Below, one piece after another: positions 39,117 through 48,299 of a stretch of 64,000 nt of DNA. The position numbers were made by a program, and so were the translations under genes. This DNA is from Qipengyuania seohaensis (GTDB taxonomy: Bacteria > Pseudomonadota > Alphaproteobacteria > Sphingomonadales > Sphingomonadaceae). Numbering within the stretch: position 1 is the stretch's first letter; each line of letters begins with the position of its first letter. The notes beneath the pieces are model-generated. The model saw only the letters and a list, made by a program, of their open reading frames with translations, was not told the DNA's origin and searched no databases. The stretch is from assembly GCF_002795865.1 (NCBI RefSeq), contig NZ_CP024920.1:124001-188000 (forward strand), read 5' to 3'.

Positions 39117-39205
39117 CCGTTTCATCGGGAGCACCGGGGGACAGTCCGGCTTGCAAGTGGCTGGGGTTGAAGTGCCACTCACGCTCCCGCTTCGAGGGGC
39201 TGTGA

Positions 39206-40267
39206 TCAGTCGTCCGCGTCCGGACCGGTCATCATCTCCTCGGCGACCTCGTCGGTTTTGCCGCGAATGGCGGCTTCCAACTTGGCACACATCTCTGGAT
39301 TTTCTTTCAGGAAGGTCTTCGCATTTTCGCGGCCCTGGCCGATGCGGACGCTGTCGTAGCTGAACCAGCTGCCCGATTTCTCGACGAGGCCCGCCTTGAC
39401 GCCCAGGTCGAGGATTTCACCGATCTTGGAGATACCTTCCCCGTACATGATGTCGAATTCGACCTGCTTGAACGGCGGCGCAACCTTGTTCTTGACCACT
39501 TTCACACGGGTCGAGTTGCCGACCACTTCGTCGCGGTCCTTGATCTGGCCCGTGCGACGGATGTCGAGGCGCACCGAAGCGTAGAACTTGAGCGCGTTAC
39601 CGCCCGTCGTCGTCTCGGGGTTGCCGTACATTACGCCGATCTTCATGCGCAGCTGGTTGATGAAGATCACCATGCACTTCGAGCGGTTGATCGAACCGGT
39701 CAGCTTGCGCAGCGACTGCGACATGAGGCGCGCCTGGAGGCCGACGTGGCTATCGCCCATCTCGCCTTCGATTTCGGCGCGCGGTACCAGCGCAGCGACG
39801 GAGTCGACTACGAGGATATCGATCGCGTTCGAACGCACCAGCGTATCGGTGATTTCCAGCGCCTGTTCGCCGGTATCGGGCTGCGACACGATCAGTTCGT
39901 CGATATCGACGCCAAGCTTCTTGGCATAGACCGGATCGAGCGCGTGCTCTGCATCGACGAAAGCGGCCGTACCGCCAGCCTTCTGGGCTTCGGCGATGGC
40001 ATGCAGGGCCAGCGTGGTCTTACCCGAGCTTTCCGGGCCGTAAACTTCAATGACACGGCCCTTGGGCAGGCCGCCAATTCCCAGCGCGATATCAAGGCCG
40101 AGCGAACCGGTGGAAATCGATTCCACATTCATCGCTTCCTTGCTGCCCAGCTTCATGGCCGAGCCTTTACCGAACGCGCGGTCGATCTGTGCGAGGGCGG
40201 CATCCAGCGCCTTCTGACGGTCTGCAGACATTTCTTTATCCTTCACGAGCTTCAGACTGGCCGCCAT
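39206..40267 (-). CDS. recA: Recombinase RecA
   Basis: A 353-aa RecA of normal length. Walker A GPESSGKT is at residues 77-84 and Walker [21 protein letters not shown] follows. Loops L1 and L2 include the invariant [20 protein letters not shown] and [19 protein letters not shown]. It pairs homologous DNA and stimulates LexA self-cleavage. The C-terminal tail is acidic ([14 protein letters not shown]). A perfect alphaproteobacterial LexA box lies about 80 bases before the ATG. ATG at 40267 gives [17 protein letters not shown]; the second Met at residue 13 is an alternative start. Confidence 0.97.
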   Translation of the reverse strand: MAASLKLVKDKEMSADRQKALDAALAQIDRAFGKGSAMKLGSKEAMNVESISTGSLGLDIALGIGGLPKGRVIEVYGPESSGKTTLALHAIAEAQKAGGTAAFVDAEHALDPVYAKKLGVDIDELIVSQPDTGEQALEITDTLVRSNAIDILVVDSVAALVPRAEIEGEMGDSHVGLQARLMSQSLRKLTGSINRSKCMVIFINQLRMKIGVMYGNPETTTGGNALKFYASVRLDIRRTGQIKDRDEVVGNSTRVKVVKNKVAPPFKQVEFDIMYGEGISKIGEILDLGVKAGLVEKSGSWFSYDSVRIGQGRENAKTFLKENPEMCAKLEAAIRGKTDEVAEEMMTGPDADD

Positions 40268-40344
40268 GACACATACCCCTTTCGCTTATCCAGAGCCGTT
40301 TTCGACTCTTCAACACAACAGGGTGTACCGTTTTTGTTCCACAA

Positions 40345-40359
40345 GAACAAGAGTGGAAC
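40345..40359 (-). promoter_or_regulatory. LexA (SOS) box upstream of recA
   Basis: On the minus strand the sequence is GTTCCACTCTTGTTC, exactly the alphaproteobacterial LexA operator GTTC-N7-GTTC. It lies 78-92 bases before the recA ATG, where it would cover a promoter, and predicts classical SOS control. Confidence 0.88.
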
Positions 40360-40377
40360 GAAATTTTAGTTGGAAAA

Positions 40378-42003
40378 CTAGTCATTTTGTTGGCGGAAAC
40401 GCAGAACTCTGCGGGAATTCGCAGCTATTTCAGTCTCGTAGATCAACCTGCCGTCCTTGATCCGCGTACCCTTCAGCCCGCGAAGTTTGGTGTAGCCTGC
40501 CGTTCCGAGATCGAGCCTTACCGTAACAGGGGCATCGTTGGCATTTGAAATCTGCGCACGCTTGCGGACCCAGCGACGTTCTTTTTCCAGATCCTCGCGA
40601 TCGACTCCGCCGCATTGGGCAAAAACCTGGGTGCTTTGCGGCAGCTCGAGCTCGATGTCCTCGGACAGGGCGAAGTCACGCAGCCTCGTTTCCGCGACCA
40701 GTAAGTCACCGAAGGAAGTCGGCTCGTAAATGGCGATGCCGCCCATCGGCAGGGACTGGCCCAGGCCTTTCGCCTTGTCGTTCTTGGTCGCCAGGATCAG
40801 CCGGGCAGGATCGAAATATTCCACCTCGTCGGCATCGTCGACCTCACCATAATCGCAGCCGACAACGTAAATGAAACGCGCTTCGACCTCGTCCTTGTCG
40901 AGAAATGCGACCTGCTTCTGCCCCTGAGCTGCAACTGTAACGGGTTCCGGAATACGGTAGAGCTTGAGGTCGCCAAGCGCCTCCTCGGCCGCGATCACAG
41001 CCAGGGGCGCTGCAGCTTCGGCCATGACCTTCTGCATCCGGCTGCCGGTCACGACGATCGCTTCGCTGTCCATCGACATCACTGCTGCAGGTGGCGGCGG
41101 AGGCGGTGGTGGCGGAGGAATCAGATAGCCAGGTGGAGATCCGGCCGATGTGCTGCCAAACGGATAGCAGGTCAGTCGAAGGGGCCGCGCCTCGGGCTCG
41201 TCAGCCAGCTCTTCGAAATCGCTTTCTACATTGAGTTTCCCTGCAACCGCCATGAGATCGGCATCGGGAAAGCTCTGGCCGTTATCGTTGAGGATCGTCA
41301 GCCAAGACAGCAATTCCATCCGCAAGCTGCCGTCCGCCCTCGCCTCGTGCAAACGGGCGACGTAATTCGCTTCCCAGTCGAAACCCCATGCAAGGTAGGA
41401 CAGCGTGACGGTGTAGGTCCCGCCCGCATCGCTTCGCGTATCGATCGAGAAGACCGGCTGCGAGGACAAGCCTGAAGGCACTTCGTCGAAAGTCAGCTTT
41501 TCCGGCAGACCGGAGCATCGCACGGCCTCGAACCCTTGCTGGGTTTCGAGCACCAGTCCGCCGTCTGCTCGGGTTCGCACAATGGCGCTTTCGGACCGGG
41601 CCACACCGGTTGCCGGATCGGTGCGGGTAATGGTGACGCGGTTGCCGAGTGTACGGTCGACCAGCGCAGCAGGGCTGAGGAGATCGGCGTTGCGGTTCTT
41701 CTCGATTGTCCCGCCTGGCAGGCCGGTGACGATAGCGCTGACGGCCACCATGCCTTCCGCAACTCCCGTAAAGCGTATGCTGGACTCGCCAGGCGGCAGA
41801 GTCACGGTCCTGATTTCGCTGATCATGGCGAAGCCTCGTGGCCACCTGCGATCCATACGCTGGTCCTGGCCGCGCTGTGGGTCGCGATAGACCGTCACCG
41901 CAAGCTCTTGTGGCGTCGATGCATCGACGGTTTCGCGCGCCAGCAGGCCATCGGCCGGCACCATTGCCGCGATTGCCGCTATGAGGACGAATGGACGGGT
42001 CAC
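40378..42003 (-). CDS. DUF4139 domain protein with Pro-rich and TonB-box-like insert
   Basis: A 541-aa exported protein (N-terminus MTRPFVLIAAIAAMVPADGL). The DUF4140/DUF4139 mucoidy-inhibitor-type architecture shows in TVTLPPGESSIRFTGVAEGM, LSYLAWGFDWEANYVARLHE and the C-terminal RAQISNANDAPVTVRLDL. Between the two beta-rich halves sits an insert with ten consecutive prolines and then MDSEAIVVTGSRMQKV (about residues 318-333). The latter resembles the TonB-box/plug start of sphingomonad TonB-dependent receptors. It is 13 bases after a paralogue of the same family, so the two are probably one operon. Function is unknown; an envelope role is inferred. Confidence 0.85.
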   Translation of the reverse strand: MTRPFVLIAAIAAMVPADGLLARETVDASTPQELAVTVYRDPQRGQDQRMDRRWPRGFAMISEIRTVTLPPGESSIRFTGVAEGMVAVSAIVTGLPGGTIEKNRNADLLSPAALVDRTLGNRVTITRTDPATGVARSESAIVRTRADGGLVLETQQGFEAVRCSGLPEKLTFDEVPSGLSSQPVFSIDTRSDAGGTYTVTLSYLAWGFDWEANYVARLHEARADGSLRMELLSWLTILNDNGQSFPDADLMAVAGKLNVESDFEELADEPEARPLRLTCYPFGSTSAGSPPGYLIPPPPPPPPPPAAVMSMDSEAIVVTGSRMQKVMAEAAAPLAVIAAEEALGDLKLYRIPEPVTVAAQGQKQVAFLDKDEVEARFIYVVGCDYGEVDDADEVEYFDPARLILATKNDKAKGLGQSLPMGGIAIYEPTSFGDLLVAETRLRDFALSEDIELELPQSTQVFAQCGGVDREDLEKERRWVRKRAQISNANDAPVTVRLDLGTAGYTKLRGLKGTRIKDGRLIYETEIAANSRRVLRFRQQND

Positions 42004-42016
42004 GCCGATGCGGAGA

Positions 42017-43540
42017 TCAGTAGCGCGTTTCGAAAGTAACGGTGACTTCGCGCTTACTGTTCGCAGCCACGGGCACCGTCCACTCGCGCCGATCGAGGCC
42101 CGCGCTACGCCCGGCGACGTCTTCGCTGATCACGCGGTAATCTCGCGACCACCAGCCGCGATAGAGGCCGCCCTGCGTAAGTTCGACTTCGACCGGCGTC
42201 GGCTTGGCGTTGGTAATCGTGTAACGCATGGTCGTGCGCCAGAAGGTCTTGGCTTCCTCGACCTCGATTTCGCGTGTCACTTCGCCGTTCTCGATGACAC
42301 GATAGCGCGCGCTTTTTTCGTATTCGCTGGCCGTGATCTTTTCACGATCCACTACTTCGGCAAGCACGAGCACGTCGAAGGCATCGCCGGTCCGCAGGGT
42401 CAGTTCGCTGCCCATCGGCGTGTGGCCGATGCTGTTTTCGCCAATAAACTGCGGATTTCCCTCGGCATCGCGCTGGTAGAAGCGCACCGCCCCGGCAGGC
42501 AGGGCATCGCCCAGTCCCTGCTCGCGGCTGGTGCCGAACTGGACCTGGCTGGCGACGTTGATGGAGCGGTCGTCATTTGTCAGCCAGTCGACAGTGCGCT
42601 GATAACGCCTGCGCGCTGGAACGCTCTGCACATCGAGGAAACTGACCTGCTTGGTCTGGTTGTTGGCAATCGTCGTACGCTCGGACAGCGGATAAAGATA
42701 GAAATCGCCCAGCCGTTCGCGATCCGCAGTTTCTGTGCCAGGCACCATCGAATTGCCCCGCGGCGGCGGTGGCGGAGCGGGCCGGCGGCGCGGATCGTAA
42801 CCATTCGAACCGGGCGAGCCGGCGACCAGCAGCGTGTCCGCATTATGGAACGTCGTGCCAGTCTGGTTGGTCAACGTCACCCAGCCCTGCATATCGACCG
42901 TGCCCTTTTCTTCATCGAACAGGGCGACGTAATCGGCGCTCCAGCCTAGGCTCGGCGTGAGGTAGCGGATCGAAGCGGGCCGCGTTCCGGCGCGGGTGCT
43001 GTCCACGGTCACCGACAAGGTCGGGCGCGCGCGTAAATTGGTCGGCACCCGGTCGAAGATCGCCCTGACCGGCAAGCCGTCGTCGCGCAGCACCTCGATA
43101 CGGTCGCCGATTTTCACCACCACGCCGCCAGCCGTGGAGAGGACGGTGGCCCGTTCGCGCGTTTCGGCGCCCGTTGCGGGATTGGTGCGGATCAGGGTGA
43201 TGGTCTGGCCGATGGCCTTTTCCATGAGCTTGGTCGGGGTCAGCAGGTCGAAGTCGAAATTCTGTTCGACGATCCCTGCCCCGGCAGCTGCGAAACTGAG
43301 CGTTTCGGGCCTTATTCGGGCCGATACGTCGGGAAATTCGATCCGGCTGCGTCCGGCAGCGATCGAAAGCTGGCGCACATCCTGCACCAGCGCCTGTCCG
43401 TTGTTGTAGATGGTGACGGAAACGTCGCCCTGCGCCGTGGCATCGGGGTCCGCCAGTGCCTGTTCCGCGGTCTGGGCCAGCAGCGGCGCACCGCCGAGAA
43501 TGGCCAGTCCCGCCAGTGCCGAAATCGAATACGCCTTCAT
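42017..43540 (-). CDS. DUF4139 domain-containing exported protein
   Basis: A 507-aa protein with signal peptide MKAYSISALAGLAILGGAPL cut near LLAQTAEQ. The family core is clear: VSVTIYNNGQALVQDVRQLS, TPSLGWSADYVALFDEEKGT, DMQGWVTLTNQTGTTFHNAD, a Pro-rich linker RRRPAPPPPPRGN, KQVSFLDVQSVPARRRY, and the C-terminal TMRYTITNAKPTPVEVELTQ. Family members are widespread in sphingomonads with no established activity. It precedes the second DUF4139 gene by 13 bases on the same strand, and the pair looks like an ancient tandem duplication that diverged. Confidence 0.88.
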   Translation of the reverse strand: MKAYSISALAGLAILGGAPLLAQTAEQALADPDATAQGDVSVTIYNNGQALVQDVRQLSIAAGRSRIEFPDVSARIRPETLSFAAAGAGIVEQNFDFDLLTPTKLMEKAIGQTITLIRTNPATGAETRERATVLSTAGGVVVKIGDRIEVLRDDGLPVRAIFDRVPTNLRARPTLSVTVDSTRAGTRPASIRYLTPSLGWSADYVALFDEEKGTVDMQGWVTLTNQTGTTFHNADTLLVAGSPGSNGYDPRRRPAPPPPPRGNSMVPGTETADRERLGDFYLYPLSERTTIANNQTKQVSFLDVQSVPARRRYQRTVDWLTNDDRSINVASQVQFGTSREQGLGDALPAGAVRFYQRDAEGNPQFIGENSIGHTPMGSELTLRTGDAFDVLVLAEVVDREKITASEYEKSARYRVIENGEVTREIEVEEAKTFWRTTMRYTITNAKPTPVEVELTQGGLYRGWWSRDYRVISEDVAGRSAGLDRREWTVPVAANSKREVTVTFETRY

Positions 43541-43577
43541 CGCAGTCCCCTTACCACAGCCAGGGGCGCCCGATTAC

Positions 43578-46061
43578 TTAGGCGTCCGTCTTGGCTTGTT
43601 CTCCAAGTACCTCTGATACCTTGCCGTTTATTTGCTGTACGCTGAACGGCTTGGGAATAAAGTGCATGTTGTCGATGTCGATATCGTTACGCAACTGCTC
43701 TTCTGCATAACCCGACATGAAAAGTATCGGGATTTTCGGTTTCACCTTGCGAATGGCGCGGGCCATTGCCGGACCGTCCATCGCGGGCATGACCACGTCG
43801 GAAACGATGAGATCGAATTCGGTCTTTCCGTTGGCGATTGCCGCGAGACCTTCTTCTCCGTCGCGCGCAGTAGTGACCTGGTAGCCTGCGCGGGTCAGGG
43901 CACGCTCCGCCACAGCCCGGACCATGTCCTCGTCCTCTACCAGCAGCAACTTGCCACCGCCGGACCATTCGCTGGCCTTGGCCTCTTCGGCATCCTCGGG
44001 CCGCTGGACGGCGGGCATTTCACCTTTGTGGACCGGCAGGTAGATCGTGAAGCGGGCACCCGCAGGCCGTCCGTCGGGACCGCCGATATTATCCGCAAAG
44101 ATGAAGCCGTTCGATTGCTTCACGATACCGTAGACGGTGGACAGGCCAAGACCGGTGCCCTTCCCCTGCTCCTTGGTCGTAAAGAACGGTTCGAAGATCT
44201 TGCTGAGATGTTCGCCCGGGATGCCGCCGCCCGTGTCCTGCACGATCAGCACGGTGTAATCGTCGGCAGGCATGATATCGATGCCCATCTTGCGCACATC
44301 GCGTGCCGACACGCGGCGCGTGGCGAGCGTCAGTCGGCCCTTCCAGTTTTCCTTGCCGGATTTGGCGGCATGGGCCTGCATCGCATCGCGTGCGTTCACG
44401 GCGAGGTTGATGATAACCTGCTCGAGCTGCTGAGGGTCGGCGCGCACCGGCCCAAGCTCGCGGTCGTGGCGCACGGCGAATTCGATCTTGTCACCCATAA
44501 GGCGCTTCAGAAGCTGGCTGACTTCGCTGACCACATCGGGAAGCTGGAGCACTACGGGGCGCAATGTCTGCTGGCGGCTGAAGGCGAGCAATTGCCGCGT
44601 CAGACTGGCGGCCCGATTGGAGTTTGCCTTGATCTGCTGGATATCGTCGTAATCGCTGTCGCCCGGCGTGTGGCGCAGCAGCATGAGATCGCAATAACCG
44701 ATGATCGCGGTCAGCACATTGTTGAAATCGTGTGCGACACCGCCTGCCAGCTGGCCCACGGCCTGCATCTTGGTCGCCTGCGCGACTTGGCGGCGAAGGC
44801 GCTTTTCTTCCGTGGAGTCGGAGATCGACAGCAGGACCGCCGCATCGCCGAGGCCGCGCACACCGGCAAGGCCGATAGACACAGGTTCTTCCTTGTCGCC
44901 CGAAAGACGGACGGCCATGTCCCCGCTCGACGTCGCGCCTCTCGCGAAGCGGCGTACGGTGTCGGAAATGGCTGGCTTGTCCTCGCGCACGACCAGGTCG
45001 GAGGGGAATTGCGGCAACCCCTTTTCCTCACGCTCGACCGCGCGCAGGAACGCCTTGTTGGCATAAAGGAAGCGCCCGTCGCGGTCGGTCAGCGCAAGGC
45101 CAAGCGGCAATGCGGACAGGAGGGCTTCCAATTGCGGGACGGCAGCCTTGCCGCTACCCTGCCAGCCGCCACCGATGCCGACATTGCTGTCCACCAGCAG
45201 CATCAGCGAAGGCGACTGGTCGGCAGCCTTCTTCTTGTCCGCTGGCGGCTGGGTGAGCGGAATGTGCACGAGCGTCTGCGGCGTTCCCTGCTGGCCTTCC
45301 TGCGCAAAGAAAATGCGATCGCGATCGTCGGATCGCAGCAATTGTACGAATTCCTGTCCGGCAAGACTATCCTGCGAATTTCCGGCTGCACGTTCCGCGA
45401 GGCCAGGTGTTGCCGACTGGACGATGCCGTCCGGCGCCACCAGAGCAAGCTCGATACCTGCGCTGGACAGGATGGCGCCGAATGGTCCGGAGACCCGCTC
45501 TGCAAGCGTGTCGTGGCCGTCTTCCTCCACCCGCTCGCCAAAGCGCCAGACGAGGTAGTCCTCGCCGCGCCCTACCCGTTCGATGCGCAGGCTGAACTTG
45601 CGCTCTGCAGACGGGGTCTCGAGTTCCTCGCTCTGTGCATCGCCTTCGCGCCATGCCTGGCGAGCAGCATCGGTCAGCCGCTTCTTGCCCCGTTCGGACA
45701 AGGCGATCTCGTGCGGTGCGACCTGTCCGCCGAACCAGTCCTCATACGTCGCATTGGCGCACACTAGCCGGTTGGCCCTGTCGATGATGGCGACCGCCCT
45801 GCGGCGGTTTTCTATCGCTGCAGCAGTCACGGCCCAATCGGGTTGGGCCAGCTGCCCCGCTTCTTCGGGAGCCTTGAGGCGTGCGGCTAGCAATAGCGTC
45901 AGAAGGACAGTCAGTAACCCGCCGCCATAAGCCAGCGCCACAAGCGACGAACCCGCCACCAGCCACACCAGAACGACCGAGGTCACCAGCGCGAAAACGA
46001 TACCCAGCAGGAGGGGAATGGGCGGGAGTGCGTGAGCCTCGCCCGGATCGGACCGGCTCAT
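43578..46061 (-). CDS. cckA: Hybrid sensor histidine kinase CckA
   Basis: An 827-aa hybrid kinase that heads the alphaproteobacterial CckA-ChpT-CtrA/CpdR phosphorelay. Two N-terminal TM segments (about 12-60) are followed by PAS-type regions (about 80-180 and 305-415). The HisKA dimerisation domain has phospho-His444 in [20 protein letters not shown], and the HATPase domain shows [20 protein letters not shown] and [13 protein letters not shown]. The C-terminal receiver has Asp755 in [16 protein letters not shown]. The [10 protein letters not shown]-box plus C-terminal receiver is typical for CckA. It overlaps the upstream DUF2062 gene by four bases. The relay target CpdR is encoded at 5.7 kb. 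Confidence 0.94.
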   Translation of the reverse strand: MSRSDPGEAHALPPIPLLLGIVFALVTSVVLVWLVAGSSLVALAYGGGLLTVLLTLLLAARLKAPEEAGQLAQPDWAVTAAAIENRRRAVAIIDRANRLVCANATYEDWFGGQVAPHEIALSERGKKRLTDAARQAWREGDAQSEELETPSAERKFSLRIERVGRGEDYLVWRFGERVEEDGHDTLAERVSGPFGAILSSAGIELALVAPDGIVQSATPGLAERAAGNSQDSLAGQEFVQLLRSDDRDRIFFAQEGQQGTPQTLVHIPLTQPPADKKKAADQSPSLMLLVDSNVGIGGGWQGSGKAAVPQLEALLSALPLGLALTDRDGRFLYANKAFLRAVEREEKGLPQFPSDLVVREDKPAISDTVRRFARGATSSGDMAVRLSGDKEEPVSIGLAGVRGLGDAAVLLSISDSTEEKRLRRQVAQATKMQAVGQLAGGVAHDFNNVLTAIIGYCDLMLLRHTPGDSDYDDIQQIKANSNRAASLTRQLLAFSRQQTLRPVVLQLPDVVSEVSQLLKRLMGDKIEFAVRHDRELGPVRADPQQLEQVIINLAVNARDAMQAHAAKSGKENWKGRLTLATRRVSARDVRKMGIDIMPADDYTVLIVQDTGGGIPGEHLSKIFEPFFTTKEQGKGTGLGLSTVYGIVKQSNGFIFADNIGGPDGRPAGARFTIYLPVHKGEMPAVQRPEDAEEAKASEWSGGGKLLLVEDEDMVRAVAERALTRAGYQVTTARDGEEGLAAIANGKTEFDLIVSDVVMPAMDGPAMARAIRKVKPKIPILFMSGYAEEQLRNDIDIDNMHFIPKPFSVQQINGKVSEVLGEQAKTDA

Positions 46062-46648
46062 TGGCCGCGTTCCTTGAGGCGCTCGGCAAGCCGCTGTTCC
46101 ATCCGGATCAGCCGCTTGCGGCGCTTGCGGGCGACGATGAAGCGCCAGCTGAAACTGGCGATCAGATAGCCGAGCGCTGCACTGAACAGGGCCAGCACGA
46201 GAAAGCCGAACGCGGTCACGCCGCCCACTTCGAGCCAGCGCGCCAGTGCGCCGCCGTCCTCGGCCAGCGTGCCTGCACTGCCGCCGAGGCTGGCGTCGAT
46301 GTTCAGCATGGTCTCGCCCGTCCGGTTCGCAACGATCAGCCAGAACGGCAGGGTGAACGGGTTGGTCACGAAGGTAACGAGCGCCGAAAGGGGCACGTTC
46401 GCCCTTGCCGGAAGCGCGAGGAATGCTGCGAGAAAAATCTGGCCTAGCGGTACGATGAAGGCCGCGAACAGTCCCAGCGCCACACCACGCGGTACGCTGC
46501 GGCGGGTAAAGCGCCAGAGTTCGGGCGTCAGGAATCGGTGCGCGATGGGCTTGAGGTACTTGTTGCGCGCCATCTCCTCACGCGTGGGCATATGTTTGCG
46601 GATCAGGTCCGCTGCCCAAGTTTTCGACCTGTTACCGCTCATCGCCAT
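46058..46648 (-). CDS. DUF2062 domain-containing membrane protein
   Basis: A protein of about 196 aa with three hydrophobic stretches (RGVALGLFAAFIVPLGQIFL, VTFVTNPFTLPFWLIVANRT, FLVLALFSAALGYLIASFSW). FVTNPFTLP is the DUF2062 hallmark. The ends are basic, the C-terminus strongly so (RKRRKRLIRMEQRLAERLKE). The function of the family is unknown. ATG at 46648 is chosen over 46681 because GGGA precedes it and MSGNRSKTW follows; 46642 is also possible. The gene overlaps cckA by four bases, a conserved neighbourhood in related genomes as far as I recall. Confidence 0.85.
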   Translation of the reverse strand: MAMSGNRSKTWAADLIRKHMPTREEMARNKYLKPIAHRFLTPELWRFTRRSVPRGVALGLFAAFIVPLGQIFLAAFLALPARANVPLSALVTFVTNPFTLPFWLIVANRTGETMLNIDASLGGSAGTLAEDGGALARWLEVGGVTAFGFLVLALFSAALGYLIASFSWRFIVARKRRKRLIRMEQRLAERLKERGQ

Positions 46649-46766
46649 GATCCCGACATGGCGTTGGCCCGTGCGCTGCACAAGCCGGTGATTCCAGTTT
46701 TATGCGGTGAAGAGGCCATGATGGGAGACATACCTAGCACGGCTGACGTTTCCGTCGCGTGAAGCT

Positions 46767-47249
46767 TCATCCCTTTTCGCGCATCAGGCGAGCCTTGTCG
46801 CGCTTCCAGTCGCGGTCCTTGATCGTCTGGCGCTTGTCGTGGGCCTGCTTGCCCTTGGCCAGCGCCAGCTCGACTTTCGCGCGGCCTGTAGAATTGAAAT
46901 AGATCGACAGCGGGACAAGGGTCATGCCCTTGCGTTCCACCGCGCCGAACAGTTTCTCGATCTCGCGTTCGTGCAGCAGGAGCTTGCGCGGGCGGCGCGG
47001 TTCGTGGTTGAGCCGGTTGCCGTGCGAATATTCCGGGATATTCGCGTTGATCAGCAACACCTGCCCGTCGCGCACCTCGGCATAGCTTTCCTTGATGCTG
47101 GCCTCACCTGCGCGCAGGGCCTTTACTTCGGTCCCCTGCAGGGCAAGGCCGGCCTCGAAGGTTTCCTCGACATGATAGTCGAACCGCACACGCCGGTTGT
47201 CGGCGACGGTTTTCTGCTTGTCGAAGGTAGCTGGTTTGGGTCGTGCCAT
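46767..47249 (-). CDS. smpB: SsrA-binding protein SmpB
   Basis: A 160-aa tmRNA partner required for trans-translation at stalled ribosomes. Family segments are [73 protein letters not shown], and the basic C-terminal tail KAHDKRQ-like [20 protein letters not shown] that enters the mRNA channel. It lies 72 bases downstream of dapA on the same strand, a common alphaproteobacterial arrangement. The tmRNA gene itself was not found in the window. Confidence 0.96.
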   Translation of the reverse strand: MARPKPATFDKQKTVADNRRVRFDYHVEETFEAGLALQGTEVKALRAGEASIKESYAEVRDGQVLLINANIPEYSHGNRLNHEPRRPRKLLLHEREIEKLFGAVERKGMTLVPLSIYFNSTGRAKVELALAKGKQAHDKRQTIKDRDWKRDKARLMREKG

Positions 47250-47321
47250 ATCGGCGGTGCATGTAGGCGCTTGGGACCGAAAGGTGAAGGGTAAGCTCTG
47301 CCTTTGCCCGTGCCTGTGAAA

Positions 47322-48203
47322 TCAGATCAGCCCGGCGTGCTCCAGCGCTTCGTCTACCGCCTTGCGGCTCGCGTCGCTGGCCTTGCAGATCGGCAGGCGC
47401 ACATCGTCGGAAAACCAGTCGTGCACGCGGCTGAGCGCGTATTTCACCGGCGCCGGGCTGGCATCGGAGAACATCGCGTAGTGCAACGGGAAAAGGCGGT
47501 CGTTGATCTCGCGCGCCTTGATCAGGTCGGCAGCGGCAATAGCGTCATGGAATTCTGCGCAAAGCGCGGGCGCGACGTTGGCGGTCACCGAAATGCAGCC
47601 CGACCCGCCAGCGGCGCTATGCGGAAGCCACAATTCGTCGTTTCCGGAAAGCTGGCAGAAATCACGGCCGATACCCATGCGGTGATCGGCCACGCGCGAC
47701 AGGTCGCCGCTTGCATCCTTGATCGCGACGATGCGGTCGGGATACTTGTTCACCAGTTCGCAGACCGTATCATCCTCGATATCCGTCACCGTTCGACCGG
47801 GCACGTTGTAGAGCACGATCGGAAGGTCGCTGTTCTCTGCGAGGAAGCTGAAATGGGCGATCAGGCCTGCCTGGCTCGGCCGGTTGTAATAGGGCGCAAC
47901 GCACAGGCCAGCCGCTGCCCCTGCCTTCTTAGCAAACTGCATGTGGAGTAGCGCATTGCGGGTATCGTTTGACCCGCAACCGGCGATCACGGGCACACGC
48001 CCGGCAGCTTGCTCGATGCAGACCTCGATGACCCGGTGATGCTCTGCATTGGAGATCGTCGAGGCCTCTCCCGTCGTGCCGCAGGGGACCAGTCCCTTGC
48101 TGCCATTCTCTATCTGCCAGTCGACCAGCTTGCGAAACGCAGCCTCGTCGAACGATCCGTCGCGAAAAGGAGTCGCAAGAGCGGGAATTGAGCCAGAGAA
48201 CAT
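47322..48203 (-). CDS. dapA: 4-Hydroxy-tetrahydrodipicolinate synthase
   Basis: A 293-aa TIM-barrel aldolase of the lysine/diaminopimelate pathway that condenses pyruvate with aspartate semialdehyde. It begins MFSGSIPALATPFRDGSFDE. Substrate-binding Thr-Thr is in VPCGTTGEASTIS, the catalytic Tyr in IVLYNVPGRTVTDI and the Schiff-base Lys in RIVAIKDASGDLSRV. It is full length and precedes smpB on the same strand. It starts about 100 bases from the divergent lytic transglycosylase gene. Confidence 0.95.
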   Translation of the reverse strand: MFSGSIPALATPFRDGSFDEAAFRKLVDWQIENGSKGLVPCGTTGEASTISNAEHHRVIEVCIEQAAGRVPVIAGCGSNDTRNALLHMQFAKKAGAAAGLCVAPYYNRPSQAGLIAHFSFLAENSDLPIVLYNVPGRTVTDIEDDTVCELVNKYPDRIVAIKDASGDLSRVADHRMGIGRDFCQLSGNDELWLPHSAAGGSGCISVTANVAPALCAEFHDAIAAADLIKAREINDRLFPLHYAMFSDASPAPVKYALSRVHDWFSDDVRLPICKASDASRKAVDEALEHAGLI

Positions 48204-48299
48204 TTACGCGAGTCCTGCGTTAGAGGTATGAAAACGGGACGCTTTGTGGCGACCCATGCCGCAATTCATTCAGCGCCTGATAAGGAGGGGCCGGGCACT

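Noticed and set aside
43632-45767. 711-codon plus-strand open frame
   Set aside because: Antisense shadow of cckA; its sequence is low in hydrophobic cores and matches no family.
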